Assembly: GCA_030054275.1 (NCBI GenBank)
Contig: JASGCF010000024.1
Span: 1 to 14,744 of the forward strand
Length of the DNA stretch: 14,744 nucleotides
Reading direction: 5' to 3'
Source: Limnohabitans sp.
Lineage (GTDB): Bacteria; Planctomycetota; Phycisphaerae; Phycisphaerales; SM1A02
In this document: positions 6,702 to 14,608 of the stretch, piece after piece
How positions within the stretch are numbered: position 1 is the first letter of the stretch
Layout of the letters: the number at the start of each line of letters is the position of its first letter
Made by a program: the position numbers and the translations under genes
The notes under the pieces: model-generated
The model's input: the letters and a program-made list of their open reading frames with translations, nothing else
The model's database searches: none
What the model was told of the DNA's origin: nothing

Positions 6702-7927
6702 GCGGAGAGTCTTGGCAATCGCTGCGAATTTTTGGGCGCGAACTTGCTTCGTGGCGCGCCGAGTCGCGCAGTGCGCTTGGACTGCCGACAGATCGCTTTC
6801 TTGTCATGACCGGCCATCAGGCAGGGATTTGGCACGCTGGCATCGCGGAGAAGTTCATTGTTGGAGCGCAACTTGCAGCCGAGCACGGCGGCATCCTCGT
6901 TCATGTCGTTGTCGATCATGATCTGAACGACGCGTCACTTGTCGCGTTTCCAGCGCTTACGGCAGGCAAGTTGGCTCGACTCACTCTCGAGCGTTCTCCG
7001 CGAGGAACCCGTACGAATATTCCAAATGCACTGCGTAAACCGATCCGCACGATGCGACCTGAGCGTGCGCACGAGGTTCCAGAAACTCTCGAGCCCGCGC
7101 TTGCTGCCATCGAACACGCGATCGCCGAAGGGCGTGACCGCGAAAATCTCGCGATGCAAATGGCATCTGCGGCAAACGCTCTGATTTTGCCGCACGCACG
7201 CATCGATCACACCGTTGCTGCAACGGCCTTCGCAGCCCTGCCATTCGCAGTGGCCATGCGAAAGCACTTCGCATCCATGCGTGATGCCTACAACGCAGCG
7301 GTCACAAACGAGCGTATCGCGCCGCTTGGCCCAACCGAACTTCCCTTCTGGAAACTCGACCGCGCGACGCTGTCCCGCGCGCCAATGCTCGAGGGCGAAA
7401 CTGAGCACGATGCGCTCACACTCGCGCCTCGTGCACTCACACTCACTCTGATTGCGCGGCTTGTGCTTTGCGACATCTTTATCCACGGCACTGGTGGCGG
7501 CCGCTACGACCATGCGATGGAACAATGGCTCGGCGAGGCGCTCGGTGCAGACGCCCGCAGCGCGCTCGCTCCCATGATGGTCGCGACCGCGACAAAGTAC
7601 GCGCCGCTTACACCGTTCGTACCGGCATTCGACGCATCAGCGACACCCGAAGCGCTTCGCGTGCTCGAACAAGATCCGTTCGGAGACGACGGCCGCACCA
7701 AGGCGGCGCTGCGAGCGAAGATCACCGGAACGCATGCCGAGAAACGCGCCGCATTCATCACAATGCGTCGCCAGATTGTCGAAGCGCGTGCGACGCGCGC
7801 CCATGAAATCAGCGAACTGCGCGCGCGCGTCTCCGCCAATCGTGACGCGAACGCAGCGCACACACTCGCCATGGATCGCACCTGGCCGTTTCCGTTTTCC
7901 ATGGGCTTCTCGATGGAGGCCATCTAG
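6698..7927 (+). CDS. BshC-like protein of unknown substrate
   Basis: The 409-aa product resembles BshC, the enzyme thought to add cysteine to GlcN-malate in bacillithiol synthesis. What I see: 'TGHQAGIWHAGIAEKF' (about 38-53), like the TGQQ-x-G...K motif of BshC, and 'VVVDHDLND' (about 71-78), like its DHD block. Further on, 'PRALTLTLIARLVLCDIFIHGTGGGRYDHAMEQW' (about 244-277) is the kind of block I associate with planctomycete relatives. The C-terminus is helical (about 335-385) and ends in 'RTWPFPFSMGF'. It is shorter than classical BshC (about 540 aa). The GTG start overlaps the GT2 stop by 4 bp, with GGAGG 7 nt upstream. True function and substrate are not established. Confidence 0.7.
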   Translation: MSGESWQSLRIFGRELASWRAESRSALGLPTDRFLVMTGHQAGIWHAGIAEKFIVGAQLAAEHGGILVHVVVDHDLNDASLVAFPALTAGKLARLTLERSPRGTRTNIPNALRKPIRTMRPERAHEVPETLEPALAAIEHAIAEGRDRENLAMQMASAANALILPHARIDHTVAATAFAALPFAVAMRKHFASMRDAYNAAVTNERIAPLGPTELPFWKLDRATLSRAPMLEGETEHDALTLAPRALTLTLIARLVLCDIFIHGTGGGRYDHAMEQWLGEALGADARSALAPMMVATATKYAPLTPFVPAFDASATPEALRVLEQDPFGDDGRTKAALRAKITGTHAEKRAAFITMRRQIVEARATRAHEISELRARVSANRDANAAHTLAMDRTWPFPFSMGFSMEAI

Positions 7928-7961
7928 GGAAGGGAAGCCATCATGGGGAGGGAAGCCATCA
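7911..7961 (+). repeat. 18-bp repeat across the stop of the BshC-like gene
   Basis: Copies at 7927-7943 and 7945-7961 share 'gggaagccatca' with a period of 18 bp; a degenerate third copy covers the final codons and stop (7911-7925). It lies in the 58-bp gap between two convergent gene units. No terminator hairpin with a T-tract is visible in this gap. Confidence 0.75.
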
Positions 7962-7985
7962 AGCGCTCGACGGCAACGGCGTAAC

Positions 7986-8960
7986 TCAGACCAACGGATC
8001 TGGTCGGTAGATCTTCGTATCGAGCGCCCAAACTTTGTCGGTCCATTCCCCGCCACCAGCGAATTCTCGCTTGGCAGCAGTGATGGATGCCTGACTTTTC
8101 GCGTCAAGATTGTCGAGCATCGCAACGAACACAGCTTCAGGTGTCGCGGGCAACTTTGCTGCACCATGCTCAAGCACCCCATGATGTGAGACCAAGATGT
8201 GCTGCAAAATACGCAGTGTTTCGCCGGGCAACTTCTCACCCGCACGCGCGGCGGCGGCGGCTTTCACTTGCAGCCAAATCGCACCGCGCACCACATGTCC
8301 AACAAGTTGCCCTTCGGTTGTGTAGTTGAAGCCACGCTCCCACTCAAGTTCAACCGTCTTCGCCAGATCATGTGCGAACAGCGAGAAAAGAACGATGTCG
8401 CGATTGAGTGCTGGATACAGAGGCAACATCCGATCCGCGAGTTCCATCAATTGATGCGTGTGCTCAAGCAAACCACCGATCCAGCCGTGATGCACGCTCA
8501 TCGCAGCGGGCGCTGCACGAAAGCTCTCCATCAACCCCTCGTCAGACAGATACTGCTCTGCAAGCGCGCGCATCGCAGGATGCTCAAGCGATCGCAGCAG
8601 TGCACAGACCCGCGCGAACATCGCTTCCACATCCTTGGTTGTTGAAGGAAGCAGCGCGCGCATCTCGTCGATGGAAACTTCGCGCGGCTCAATCTGCTCA
8701 ATGATGAGTTGCAGTTGACCTTGATATGCCTGCGTCGAGCCGCGCAGAAACACGAAGCCCGCGTTCACGATTGCATCGAACTGCGCTTCCTCAAAACTCC
8801 ACGCGCGCGCCGTCATTTCGCCACTTGCGTCGCGCACCATGCACTTCAAATACGGCTTGTTTGTGCGGGTCTGCGCAAGCTGCGGATTCACGATCGAATA
8901 CACGCCCTCGACATAGGTTCGGTCCTGCAAGGTCGCGATGCGCTGGTGAGCTGTGTTCAT
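7986..8960 (-). CDS. YhaM-like OB-fold/HD-domain 3'-5' exoribonuclease
   Basis: The 324-aa product fits the YhaM/CBF1 family (B. subtilis YhaM is about 314 aa), 3'-5' exonucleases acting on RNA and single-stranded DNA. An N-terminal OB-type domain (about 15-92) is followed by an HD domain: HH (157-158), 'GGLLEHT' (162-168), HD (197-198), 'YTTEGQLVGHVVRG', 'SHHGVLEHG' (259-266) and the 'LDNLDAK' acidic block (282-288). The motif usually written HDxGK reads HDLAK, with Ala for Gly, while metal ligands His and Asp remain. I used the ATG at 8958-8960; a TTG at 8969 would add three residues. It lies 87 bp after nnrD in the same direction. Confidence 0.85.
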   Translation of the reverse strand: MNTAHQRIATLQDRTYVEGVYSIVNPQLAQTRTNKPYLKCMVRDASGEMTARAWSFEEAQFDAIVNAGFVFLRGSTQAYQGQLQLIIEQIEPREVSIDEMRALLPSTTKDVEAMFARVCALLRSLEHPAMRALAEQYLSDEGLMESFRAAPAAMSVHHGWIGGLLEHTHQLMELADRMLPLYPALNRDIVLFSLFAHDLAKTVELEWERGFNYTTEGQLVGHVVRGAIWLQVKAAAAARAGEKLPGETLRILQHILVSHHGVLEHGAAKLPATPEAVFVAMLDNLDAKSQASITAAKREFAGGGEWTDKVWALDTKIYRPDPLV

Positions 8961-9047
8961 CGCGCACAATGTACAAAGTCTCGGGGTAGAACTCGGTCGA
9001 GGTGCGATGGTGCAGGCGATGAGATCTCTCGCAAGGATCTCGCGCGC

Positions 9048-10007
9048 TTACGACTTCTGACGGAACGCATGTAACGCATCAGGGACGAGATCGGCAATCT
9101 CATGTGCAAGTAAGCCGGCATCGCCGTGTGCGCGAGCCCAAAGATCTCCAGCATGCGCGTGAATCTCGACAGCCAATGCGGCAACAGCACCTGGAAGTTG
9201 CGCCGCCTGCGCAGGTTCGTTCGCAGTGGTTCGTCCGCGAACCGCAAACTGCGCAAACAAACCACCCGCGATTCCAGCAAGAACATCGCCAGATCCACCG
9301 GTTGCCAAGGCCGGACCGCCGCGATCGCAACGCCATGCACGCAATCCATCGCTTGTGACCGTACCCGCACCTTTGAGTACGACCACCGCACCGAGCCGCT
9401 GCGCCAACTGCATCGCAGCCGATGGTCGAGTTCCGCGCTCGACACAATCGATTTCAAGTCCAAGCGCCTCTGCCAGTACAAGCGCCTCGCCAGGATGCGG
9501 CGTGAAAATCACGGTGCCGCGCAGATCAAGCGCAGCCTCACGATGTGATGCAAAGGCTCGGATTGCATCTGCATCGATGACCAAAGGACGATCACCCAGC
9601 GAAGCAAGTCGCATGACCACTTGCGCTGCGCCCAATGATCGACCGAGCGCGGGACCAATCACAATCGCATCGATACCGGAGAGCGCTGCATCAATCGATT
9701 CTGCAGACTCGGCAGCCAAAATGGCGCCGTCTGCGTCCACCGGAAGTGGAACCACCGTTGCCTCGGGAAGAAGCACCAATGCATCATTCGCAAGCGGTGC
9801 CGGCACTGCAGCAACCACCCGACCTGCACCGACACGAAGCGCTCCGCGCGCCGCCAACATCACACCGCCCAACATGTGTCGCGGGGCGTGCGCGCAGCCA
9901 CCGATCACAAGCACGGTGCCGAATGTGCCCTTGTGTCCAGTGCGTTCGCGATCGAGGAGCTCCGCTGGCTTCGAGAATGTTGGGTTCTGTGCGTCGTGCG
10001 CAGTCAT
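9048..10007 (-). CDS. nnrD: ADP/ATP-dependent NAD(P)H-hydrate dehydratase
   Basis: Repairs damaged NADH/NADPH by dehydrating the S-hydrate form, using ADP (bacterial NnrD, formerly YjeF C-domain) or ATP. The ribokinase-like fold shows 'GTVLVIGG' (about 30-37), 'GPALG' (118-122), 'VIDADAI' (143-149), 'TPHPGE' (169-174), 'VLKGAGTV' (210-217) and the signature 'GGPALATGGSGDVLAGIAGG' with probable catalytic Asp241. At 319 aa it is a stand-alone dehydratase without the NnrE epimerase domain fused in E. coli, so an epimerase gene should be elsewhere. The ATG overlaps the preceding transglutaminase stop by 4 bp (ATGA). Confidence 0.93.
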   Translation of the reverse strand: MTAHDAQNPTFSKPAELLDRERTGHKGTFGTVLVIGGCAHAPRHMLGGVMLAARGALRVGAGRVVAAVPAPLANDALVLLPEATVVPLPVDADGAILAAESAESIDAALSGIDAIVIGPALGRSLGAAQVVMRLASLGDRPLVIDADAIRAFASHREAALDLRGTVIFTPHPGEALVLAEALGLEIDCVERGTRPSAAMQLAQRLGAVVVLKGAGTVTSDGLRAWRCDRGGPALATGGSGDVLAGIAGGLFAQFAVRGRTTANEPAQAAQLPGAVAALAVEIHAHAGDLWARAHGDAGLLAHEIADLVPDALHAFRQKS

Positions 10008-11599
10008 CGCGATGCCTCACGAATCTCAACTCCGCCAACGAGCGAGAGCGCTTGTGAGAACACAGGGTCCGACGCGCCACCAGCAAGATCGGTTGTACCG
10101 ACAGCGATGTGTCCAGGATGAAATCGCTCATTCGGAGGCAGCGTCGCGTCGAAATCAACCCACGCACGCCCACCACCACCAGCGACGAACGGTGGTTCAA
10201 CCAAAGCCTGCGTCCAGAGATGCCACGCAAATCCAGCACCTTTGCCCTGAAAATCTGGAACATAGACAAGTCCACTCACCACGCGGGATGGAATTCCGTC
10301 TGCTCGCAACAACGCTGCCAAGAGCACCGCGTGTTCGGTGCAATCTCCGCCTCTCGCTCGCGCTGCTTCGCTCGCAGATGCAAAGGCTGTCGCGAGATTC
10401 TTGTTCTCAAGGTGCTTGAAGACATGGACGCGCAAGCGCTCCGCGCGCTCAGAGAGGTTCGGGTTTGGAGACGCCCTTGTCGGTAGTTCCGCTGCACGAA
10501 GAACTGCTTGCACCATTGGATCGTCGGAATCGAGGCACGCGTTTGGAGCGAGATAGCGCTGTGCCGTTGCGTCGCCTTCCGCAGCACCACTTCCCCGCAT
10601 GACATCGATCACAACGAGCCCGTTGCGTGCATCAACTCGCGTGAAACGCTGCGCACCAACGGTTGGGAGGTCGGGAAGCGCGTCGCCCTTTGCGCGAATA
10701 TCAAGGGTCAGAGATACACGCGCGCCCCAACCAACGATCCGTTTGATTGGTACGAATGTGCCCGCCAACAAATCAAATGAGGCGCGGTCGTACGAGCGAT
10801 TCGCCTCGTCTCGTGTCGCCAGTTTCGACACCAAATCACCTAATCCGATCGAAGCCTTGCTCTCGATCAACGCGCCCTCTGCGTCGTAGGTCTCGCGCGC
10901 TGTCACAGCGGACACGCTTGTCGTCGTTTGAAAGTTGTAGCGTTCTCCCGCGCTTTCACCTCGTTCCATTCGAATATCGGCGACCACAAGTCCAGACTGG
11001 AGATCAAGCGTGCGGTAGCGCAACACTCCCTCCTTCGTCGGCACAGAACGCCTCAGAAAGTTGCTTGCTTCGCGGGGCGTCAACCAATCTCGCGACGGAA
11101 TCTCTCGCACTTCACGAGTCTCACCGCGTTCGAGCGTGACCTTCATCGCATCGCTCGGCGACTGGACTTGTGGCTCTTTTTGTGCTTCGGCTTGTTGCGA
11201 TGCGCGGGCCTGCAGATTCTCGAAGCGATAGGTCGCACCAACCACGCCATTTTGCATGACGGTGGCTTCAATCGGTTCGCCTCCTGCCGACTCCACAAAG
11301 GCGACCGCGAGATCAACGCGGGTCTCTTGCCCGAGTCGAACAAAGCGCATCTCGATGCGACTTGTTGTGCGAAATCGAGCTTGATCACCAAGGCCATCTT
11401 GCTCGACGCGTTCCATCGATCGACCACACGGCTCGCCGGCAAGCGACAGCGCAAACCATCGCTCTTCGATCATGGACCAATCAGCGCGCGCATCGACCGC
11501 TGCGCAAAGTGCCGCAAGAAACGCCACACAACGCAGTGCGGTGACAACCGACGACACAGTGGAAAGCGATCGCGCAGAGAAGCGCGTGGCGCGCATCAT
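10004..11599 (-). CDS. Exported transglutaminase-like protein
   Basis: The 531-aa product has an N-terminal signal-like segment (about 12-40, ending 'AAVDARA'), a long beta-rich region (about 41-380) and a C-terminal transglutaminase core. The Cys-His-Asp triad is visible as 'GGDCTEHAVLLAALLRADGIPSR' (Cys about 420), 'FAWHLWTQ' (His about 460) and 'WVDFDAT' (Asp about 482 or 484). Such domains act as proteases, amidases or crosslinkers; the substrate is unknown. The start at 11599 overlaps the lysS stop by 4 bp (ATGA), with a second ATG directly after it. Its position between lysS and nnrD suggests co-transcription, not a shared pathway. Confidence 0.88.
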   Translation of the reverse strand: MMRATRFSARSLSTVSSVVTALRCVAFLAALCAAVDARADWSMIEERWFALSLAGEPCGRSMERVEQDGLGDQARFRTTSRIEMRFVRLGQETRVDLAVAFVESAGGEPIEATVMQNGVVGATYRFENLQARASQQAEAQKEPQVQSPSDAMKVTLERGETREVREIPSRDWLTPREASNFLRRSVPTKEGVLRYRTLDLQSGLVVADIRMERGESAGERYNFQTTTSVSAVTARETYDAEGALIESKASIGLGDLVSKLATRDEANRSYDRASFDLLAGTFVPIKRIVGWGARVSLTLDIRAKGDALPDLPTVGAQRFTRVDARNGLVVIDVMRGSGAAEGDATAQRYLAPNACLDSDDPMVQAVLRAAELPTRASPNPNLSERAERLRVHVFKHLENKNLATAFASASEAARARGGDCTEHAVLLAALLRADGIPSRVVSGLVYVPDFQGKGAGFAWHLWTQALVEPPFVAGGGGRAWVDFDATLPPNERFHPGHIAVGTTDLAGGASDPVFSQALSLVGGVEIREASR

Positions 11600-13284
11600 G
11601 TCGCGATCTTTCCGACGGGCGGTGCATCGTGATGCTCGTCGCCACTTGGTGCCATCGACTTCAACAATGGGAAAAGGATGACATCGCGAATGGACGCGCT
11701 GTCTGTCAGCAACATCACGAGCCGATCAATACCGATACCCAGACCACCAGCTGGCGGCATGCCCACGCGCAAACTCTCTACAAAATCCTCGTCGAGCGTG
11801 CGGAAAGTCGACTCCTCGTCGTCTGCACCCTTCAACTGCTCGGTGAACTTCGCAAGTTGTATGTCGGGATCGTTGAGTTCCGTGTAGGCAGGTCCAACTT
11901 CCATACCGCCGATGAAGATGTCCCATCGCTCGCAGAGCGCAGGATCCGAGCGGCTTGGTCGCGTGAGCGGCGACACGGCACTTGGGTAATCGGTGACGAA
12001 GGTCGGGCGACACGGATCAATCAACGGTTCCGCGCACTCTTCAAAGACTTCATTCACGACAAGCCAATCATCGAGTTTTGCCTCGTGATGAAGTCCGAGT
12101 TCGCGCGCCTTCGCACGAACTGCCTTGAAATCACGCATTTCGCAGCCTGCACCTCTGCGGAAGAGGTCCTCGAACTTCACACGCACAAACGGCTTCGCAT
12201 AATTGATCGCAAGTTCGCCCCACGGCAGCACTGGCCCGCCTTCGGGTCCATCTGTTTCGGCGCGCAACCCAGCGGTCCGACGCTCATCGACCATGGAATT
12301 CGCGAGTTCGTGAATCAAACTCTCCGTCAATTCCATCATGGTGCCGTAGTCACCAAACGCTTCGTACACCTCCATCGCTGTGAACTCTGGATTGTGTGAG
12401 CGGTCGATTCCTTCGTTGCGGAAGTTGCGATTGATCTCGTACACCTTGCGCATGCCTCCGACGAGGCAACGCTTGAGATACAACTCTGGCGCAATTCGCA
12501 TAAAAAGCGGCATATTCAGCGCGTTGTGATGCGTCGTGAATGGACGCGCAGCAGCGCCACCCGCGATCGGTTGCAAGACAGGCGTCTCCACTTCGAGAAA
12601 TCCGCGCGCATCCATAAATCGGCGAATACGCGACACGATGCGCGCACGCATCGCAAACACCTTGGCCGTTTCTGGATTGGCATACATGTCGACATATCGG
12701 CGTCGGTAGCGCAACTCCGCGTCGGTCAACCCGTGCCACTTCTCCGGTGGAGCCGCCAACGACTTTGTGCCAAGCGACACAGCAGTCGCCCACACACACA
12801 CCTCGCCTTTATTGGTGCGCCCGATAGGACCTTCCACCACGAGGATGTCACCGTAATCCGCATGTTTCGCCAACTCCCACGCGTTGGTCGTCACCGCAGA
12901 TTTCGAGATACTCACTTGCAAATCGCCCGTTGCGTCGCGCAGAAAGAGGAAGACAAGTTTCCCCATGTCGCGATGTTGGACGACGCGCCCTGCGACTCGA
13001 ACAACAGCACGACCATCCACGACGGAACCCGCTGCGCTTCCAGCGGCCGATGCCGCCTTCGCCGCTTTCGTTGCTGCATCAAACGCTGCATGCGCGTCTT
13101 CACTGAAACGCGTACGCGCGTCGGCAAGCGCCAGCAAACCATCTTCGCGTTGACCATACGGTTCAAAGCCAAGTTCATCACGAAATCGCTTCAACTTCGC
13201 GCGTCGTGATGCGATGATCTCGGATTCGCTGATCAAAGTGTGCGGAGCGGTCTCGGGCGATGTCTCAGGCGTTGGGTCTGCCAT
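11596..13284 (-). CDS. lysS: Lysyl-tRNA synthetase, class II
   Basis: Charges tRNA-Lys with lysine. The 562-aa protein (E. coli about 505) has an N-terminal helix ('SESEIIASRRAKLKRFRDELG'), an OB-fold anticodon-binding region ('RVAGRVVQHRDMGKLVFLFLRDATGDLQVSIS', about 96-127), motif 2 ('NFRNEGIDRSHNPEFTAMEVYEAF'), the LysRS block 'IFIGGMEVGPAYTELNDP' and motif 3 'GLGIGIDRLVMLLTDSASIRDVILFP'. An Ala-rich stretch (about residues 66-90) before the OB domain looks like an insertion. The ATG at 13284 has AGGA about 10 nt upstream. It heads a minus-strand unit and faces pfkA across 141 bp. Confidence 0.96.
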   Translation of the reverse strand: MADPTPETSPETAPHTLISESEIIASRRAKLKRFRDELGFEPYGQREDGLLALADARTRFSEDAHAAFDAATKAAKAASAAGSAAGSVVDGRAVVRVAGRVVQHRDMGKLVFLFLRDATGDLQVSISKSAVTTNAWELAKHADYGDILVVEGPIGRTNKGEVCVWATAVSLGTKSLAAPPEKWHGLTDAELRYRRRYVDMYANPETAKVFAMRARIVSRIRRFMDARGFLEVETPVLQPIAGGAAARPFTTHHNALNMPLFMRIAPELYLKRCLVGGMRKVYEINRNFRNEGIDRSHNPEFTAMEVYEAFGDYGTMMELTESLIHELANSMVDERRTAGLRAETDGPEGGPVLPWGELAINYAKPFVRVKFEDLFRRGAGCEMRDFKAVRAKARELGLHHEAKLDDWLVVNEVFEECAEPLIDPCRPTFVTDYPSAVSPLTRPSRSDPALCERWDIFIGGMEVGPAYTELNDPDIQLAKFTEQLKGADDEESTFRTLDEDFVESLRVGMPPAGGLGIGIDRLVMLLTDSASIRDVILFPLLKSMAPSGDEHHDAPPVGKIAT

Positions 13285-13425
13285 GGGACATAAATCCTAC
13301 CGATACCGCGCGAATCGCGCGCGTTTTGCGCTACGCTGCTCGATCGACTTCTGTGGAGTTTTGTGTGGAGCCTTGTTTGGTGTCTTCGGCGTGCAACTTT
13401 GAAACTTGAGAAACGATTTTTTCAC
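13285..13425. promoter_or_regulatory. Divergent lysS-pfkA intergenic region
   Basis: The 141-bp region must hold both promoters. It contains a perfect inverted repeat, CGCGCGA-a-TCGCGCG (13307-13321), and two 12-bp direct repeats, TGTGGAGTTTTG (13352-13363) and TGTGGAGCCTTG (13364-13375), upstream of pfkA. On the lysS side TAGGAT near 13296-13301 could be a -10, but no good -35 is seen. Any regulatory role for the repeats is inferred. Confidence 0.4.
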
Positions 13426-14568
13426 ATGTCACCGACCACTCGTAAGCTCGGCATTTTGACTGGCGGAGGAGACTGTCCCGGTCTCAACGCAGTCATTCGC
13501 GCTGTCGCAAAGACAGCGATTCTGCAGTACGGCATCGAAGTCGTCGGCATCGAGGATGGATTCCAAGGACTCATTGAGCATCGTGTGCGACCACTCGGCC
13601 TGAAGGATGTTTCCGGCATTCTGACGCGCGGCGGAACCATTCTTGGTTCGAACAACAAGTGCAACCCTGCGCGATATTGCACCGGCCGCACCGCATCCGG
13701 CGAGCCCATTTGGGAAGATGTGACCGAGAAATGCCTCACAACGATGGCGCGTGAGCGCCTCGACACCCTCATCGTCATCGGAGGCGACGGAACGATGGCG
13801 TGCGCCGCGCCAATGGCGAAAGCGGGCATCAATGTCATCGGCGTGCCAAAGACGATCGACAACGACCTTGTTGGCACCGAAATCACCTTCGGATTCCTCA
13901 CAGCCGTTGCAACTGCCACCGAAGCACTGGATCGGTTGCATTCGACAGCGGACAGCCATCACCGCGTCATGGTCTGTGAGGTCATGGGCCGCAATGCCGG
14001 TTGGATCGCCCTCACCGCGGGCGTTGCCAGCGGCTCGGATGTGATTCTGCTTCCCGAAATTCCCTTCGATTTGCGCACCATTGCTACAGACATCGAGCGA
14101 CGCATGCGCGGACCTGGCTTCGCCATTGTGGTCGTTGCAGAAGGCGCTCGTCCAAAGGGCGGCCAGCAAGTCATTGGCCGTTACGACCCGACAAGTCCAG
14201 ACCCGATTCGCTTCGGCGGCATCGGCAATCTCGTCGCGACAGAGATCTCGGATCTCACGGGGATCGAAACGCGCACCACGGTGCTTGGGCACATTCAACG
14301 CGGCGGAGCACCGATCGCAGCCGATCGCATCTTGGCCACGAATTTCGGTTTCCACGCCATGGCTGTTCTTGCCAGCGGCAAACGAAATCGCATGGTCGTG
14401 CGCGAGAACAACATGTTCTCTGATATCGACTTGTATGAGACTGTCGGCAAGCAACGCCTGGTCCAAGTCGATCATCCGCTTATCGCTGCCGCGCGTGCGA
14501 TCGGAACAAGTTTCGGCGACGGCGCCGGATCGATCGTCGCGAAGCCAATTCCTGCTGCGCTTGTGTAA
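13426..14568 (+). CDS. pfkA: 6-phosphofructokinase, long PFK of the PKTIDND type
   Basis: Phosphorylates fructose 6-phosphate to the 1,6-bisphosphate in glycolysis. The 380-aa protein (E. coli PfkA 320) has 'LTGGGDCPGLNAVIRAV' (11-27), 'VIGGDGT' (117-123), 'VPKTIDNDLVG' (140-150, catalytic Asp about 145), 'EVMGRNAGWIAL' (185-196), 'VVAEGARPKGG' and 'RTTVLGHIQRGG' (283-294). Gly122 in GGDG is the residue typical of ATP use (PPi enzymes have Asp), while Lys142 in PKTIDND is typical of the PPi/mixed group. I predict ATP as donor. The ATG at 13426 is chosen because homology starts there; its ribosome binding site is weak. An AACGATCGTT palindrome (14568-14577) begins at the last base of the stop codon. 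Confidence 0.93.
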   Translation: MSPTTRKLGILTGGGDCPGLNAVIRAVAKTAILQYGIEVVGIEDGFQGLIEHRVRPLGLKDVSGILTRGGTILGSNNKCNPARYCTGRTASGEPIWEDVTEKCLTTMARERLDTLIVIGGDGTMACAAPMAKAGINVIGVPKTIDNDLVGTEITFGFLTAVATATEALDRLHSTADSHHRVMVCEVMGRNAGWIALTAGVASGSDVILLPEIPFDLRTIATDIERRMRGPGFAIVVVAEGARPKGGQQVIGRYDPTSPDPIRFGGIGNLVATEISDLTGIETRTTVLGHIQRGGAPIAADRILATNFGFHAMAVLASGKRNRMVVRENNMFSDIDLYETVGKQRLVQVDHPLIAAARAIGTSFGDGAGSIVAKPIPAALV

Positions 14569-14608
14569 ACGATCGTTGAAGCGCGTGATCAAAGAGTGAG
14601 GAGATACT

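Noticed and set aside
5916..7927. Classical bacillithiol operon (bshA-bshC)
   Set aside because: The glycosyltransferase is a GT2 with a DXD motif, not a GT4 BshA, and no deacetylase is present, so only a distant BshC-like relation can be claimed.
7989..8005. GACCA/TGGTC inverted repeat as a terminator
   Set aside because: Only a 5-bp stem, inside the last codons of the YhaM-like gene, with no T-tract.
8961..9047. Small gene or terminator between the YhaM-like gene and nnrD
   Set aside because: The 87-bp gap shows no frame with a ribosome binding site and no hairpin followed by T residues.
9226..10419. 397-codon plus-strand frame opposite nnrD
   Set aside because: Low-complexity A/S/P/R product antisense to nnrD, whose motifs are intact; it is a shadow frame.
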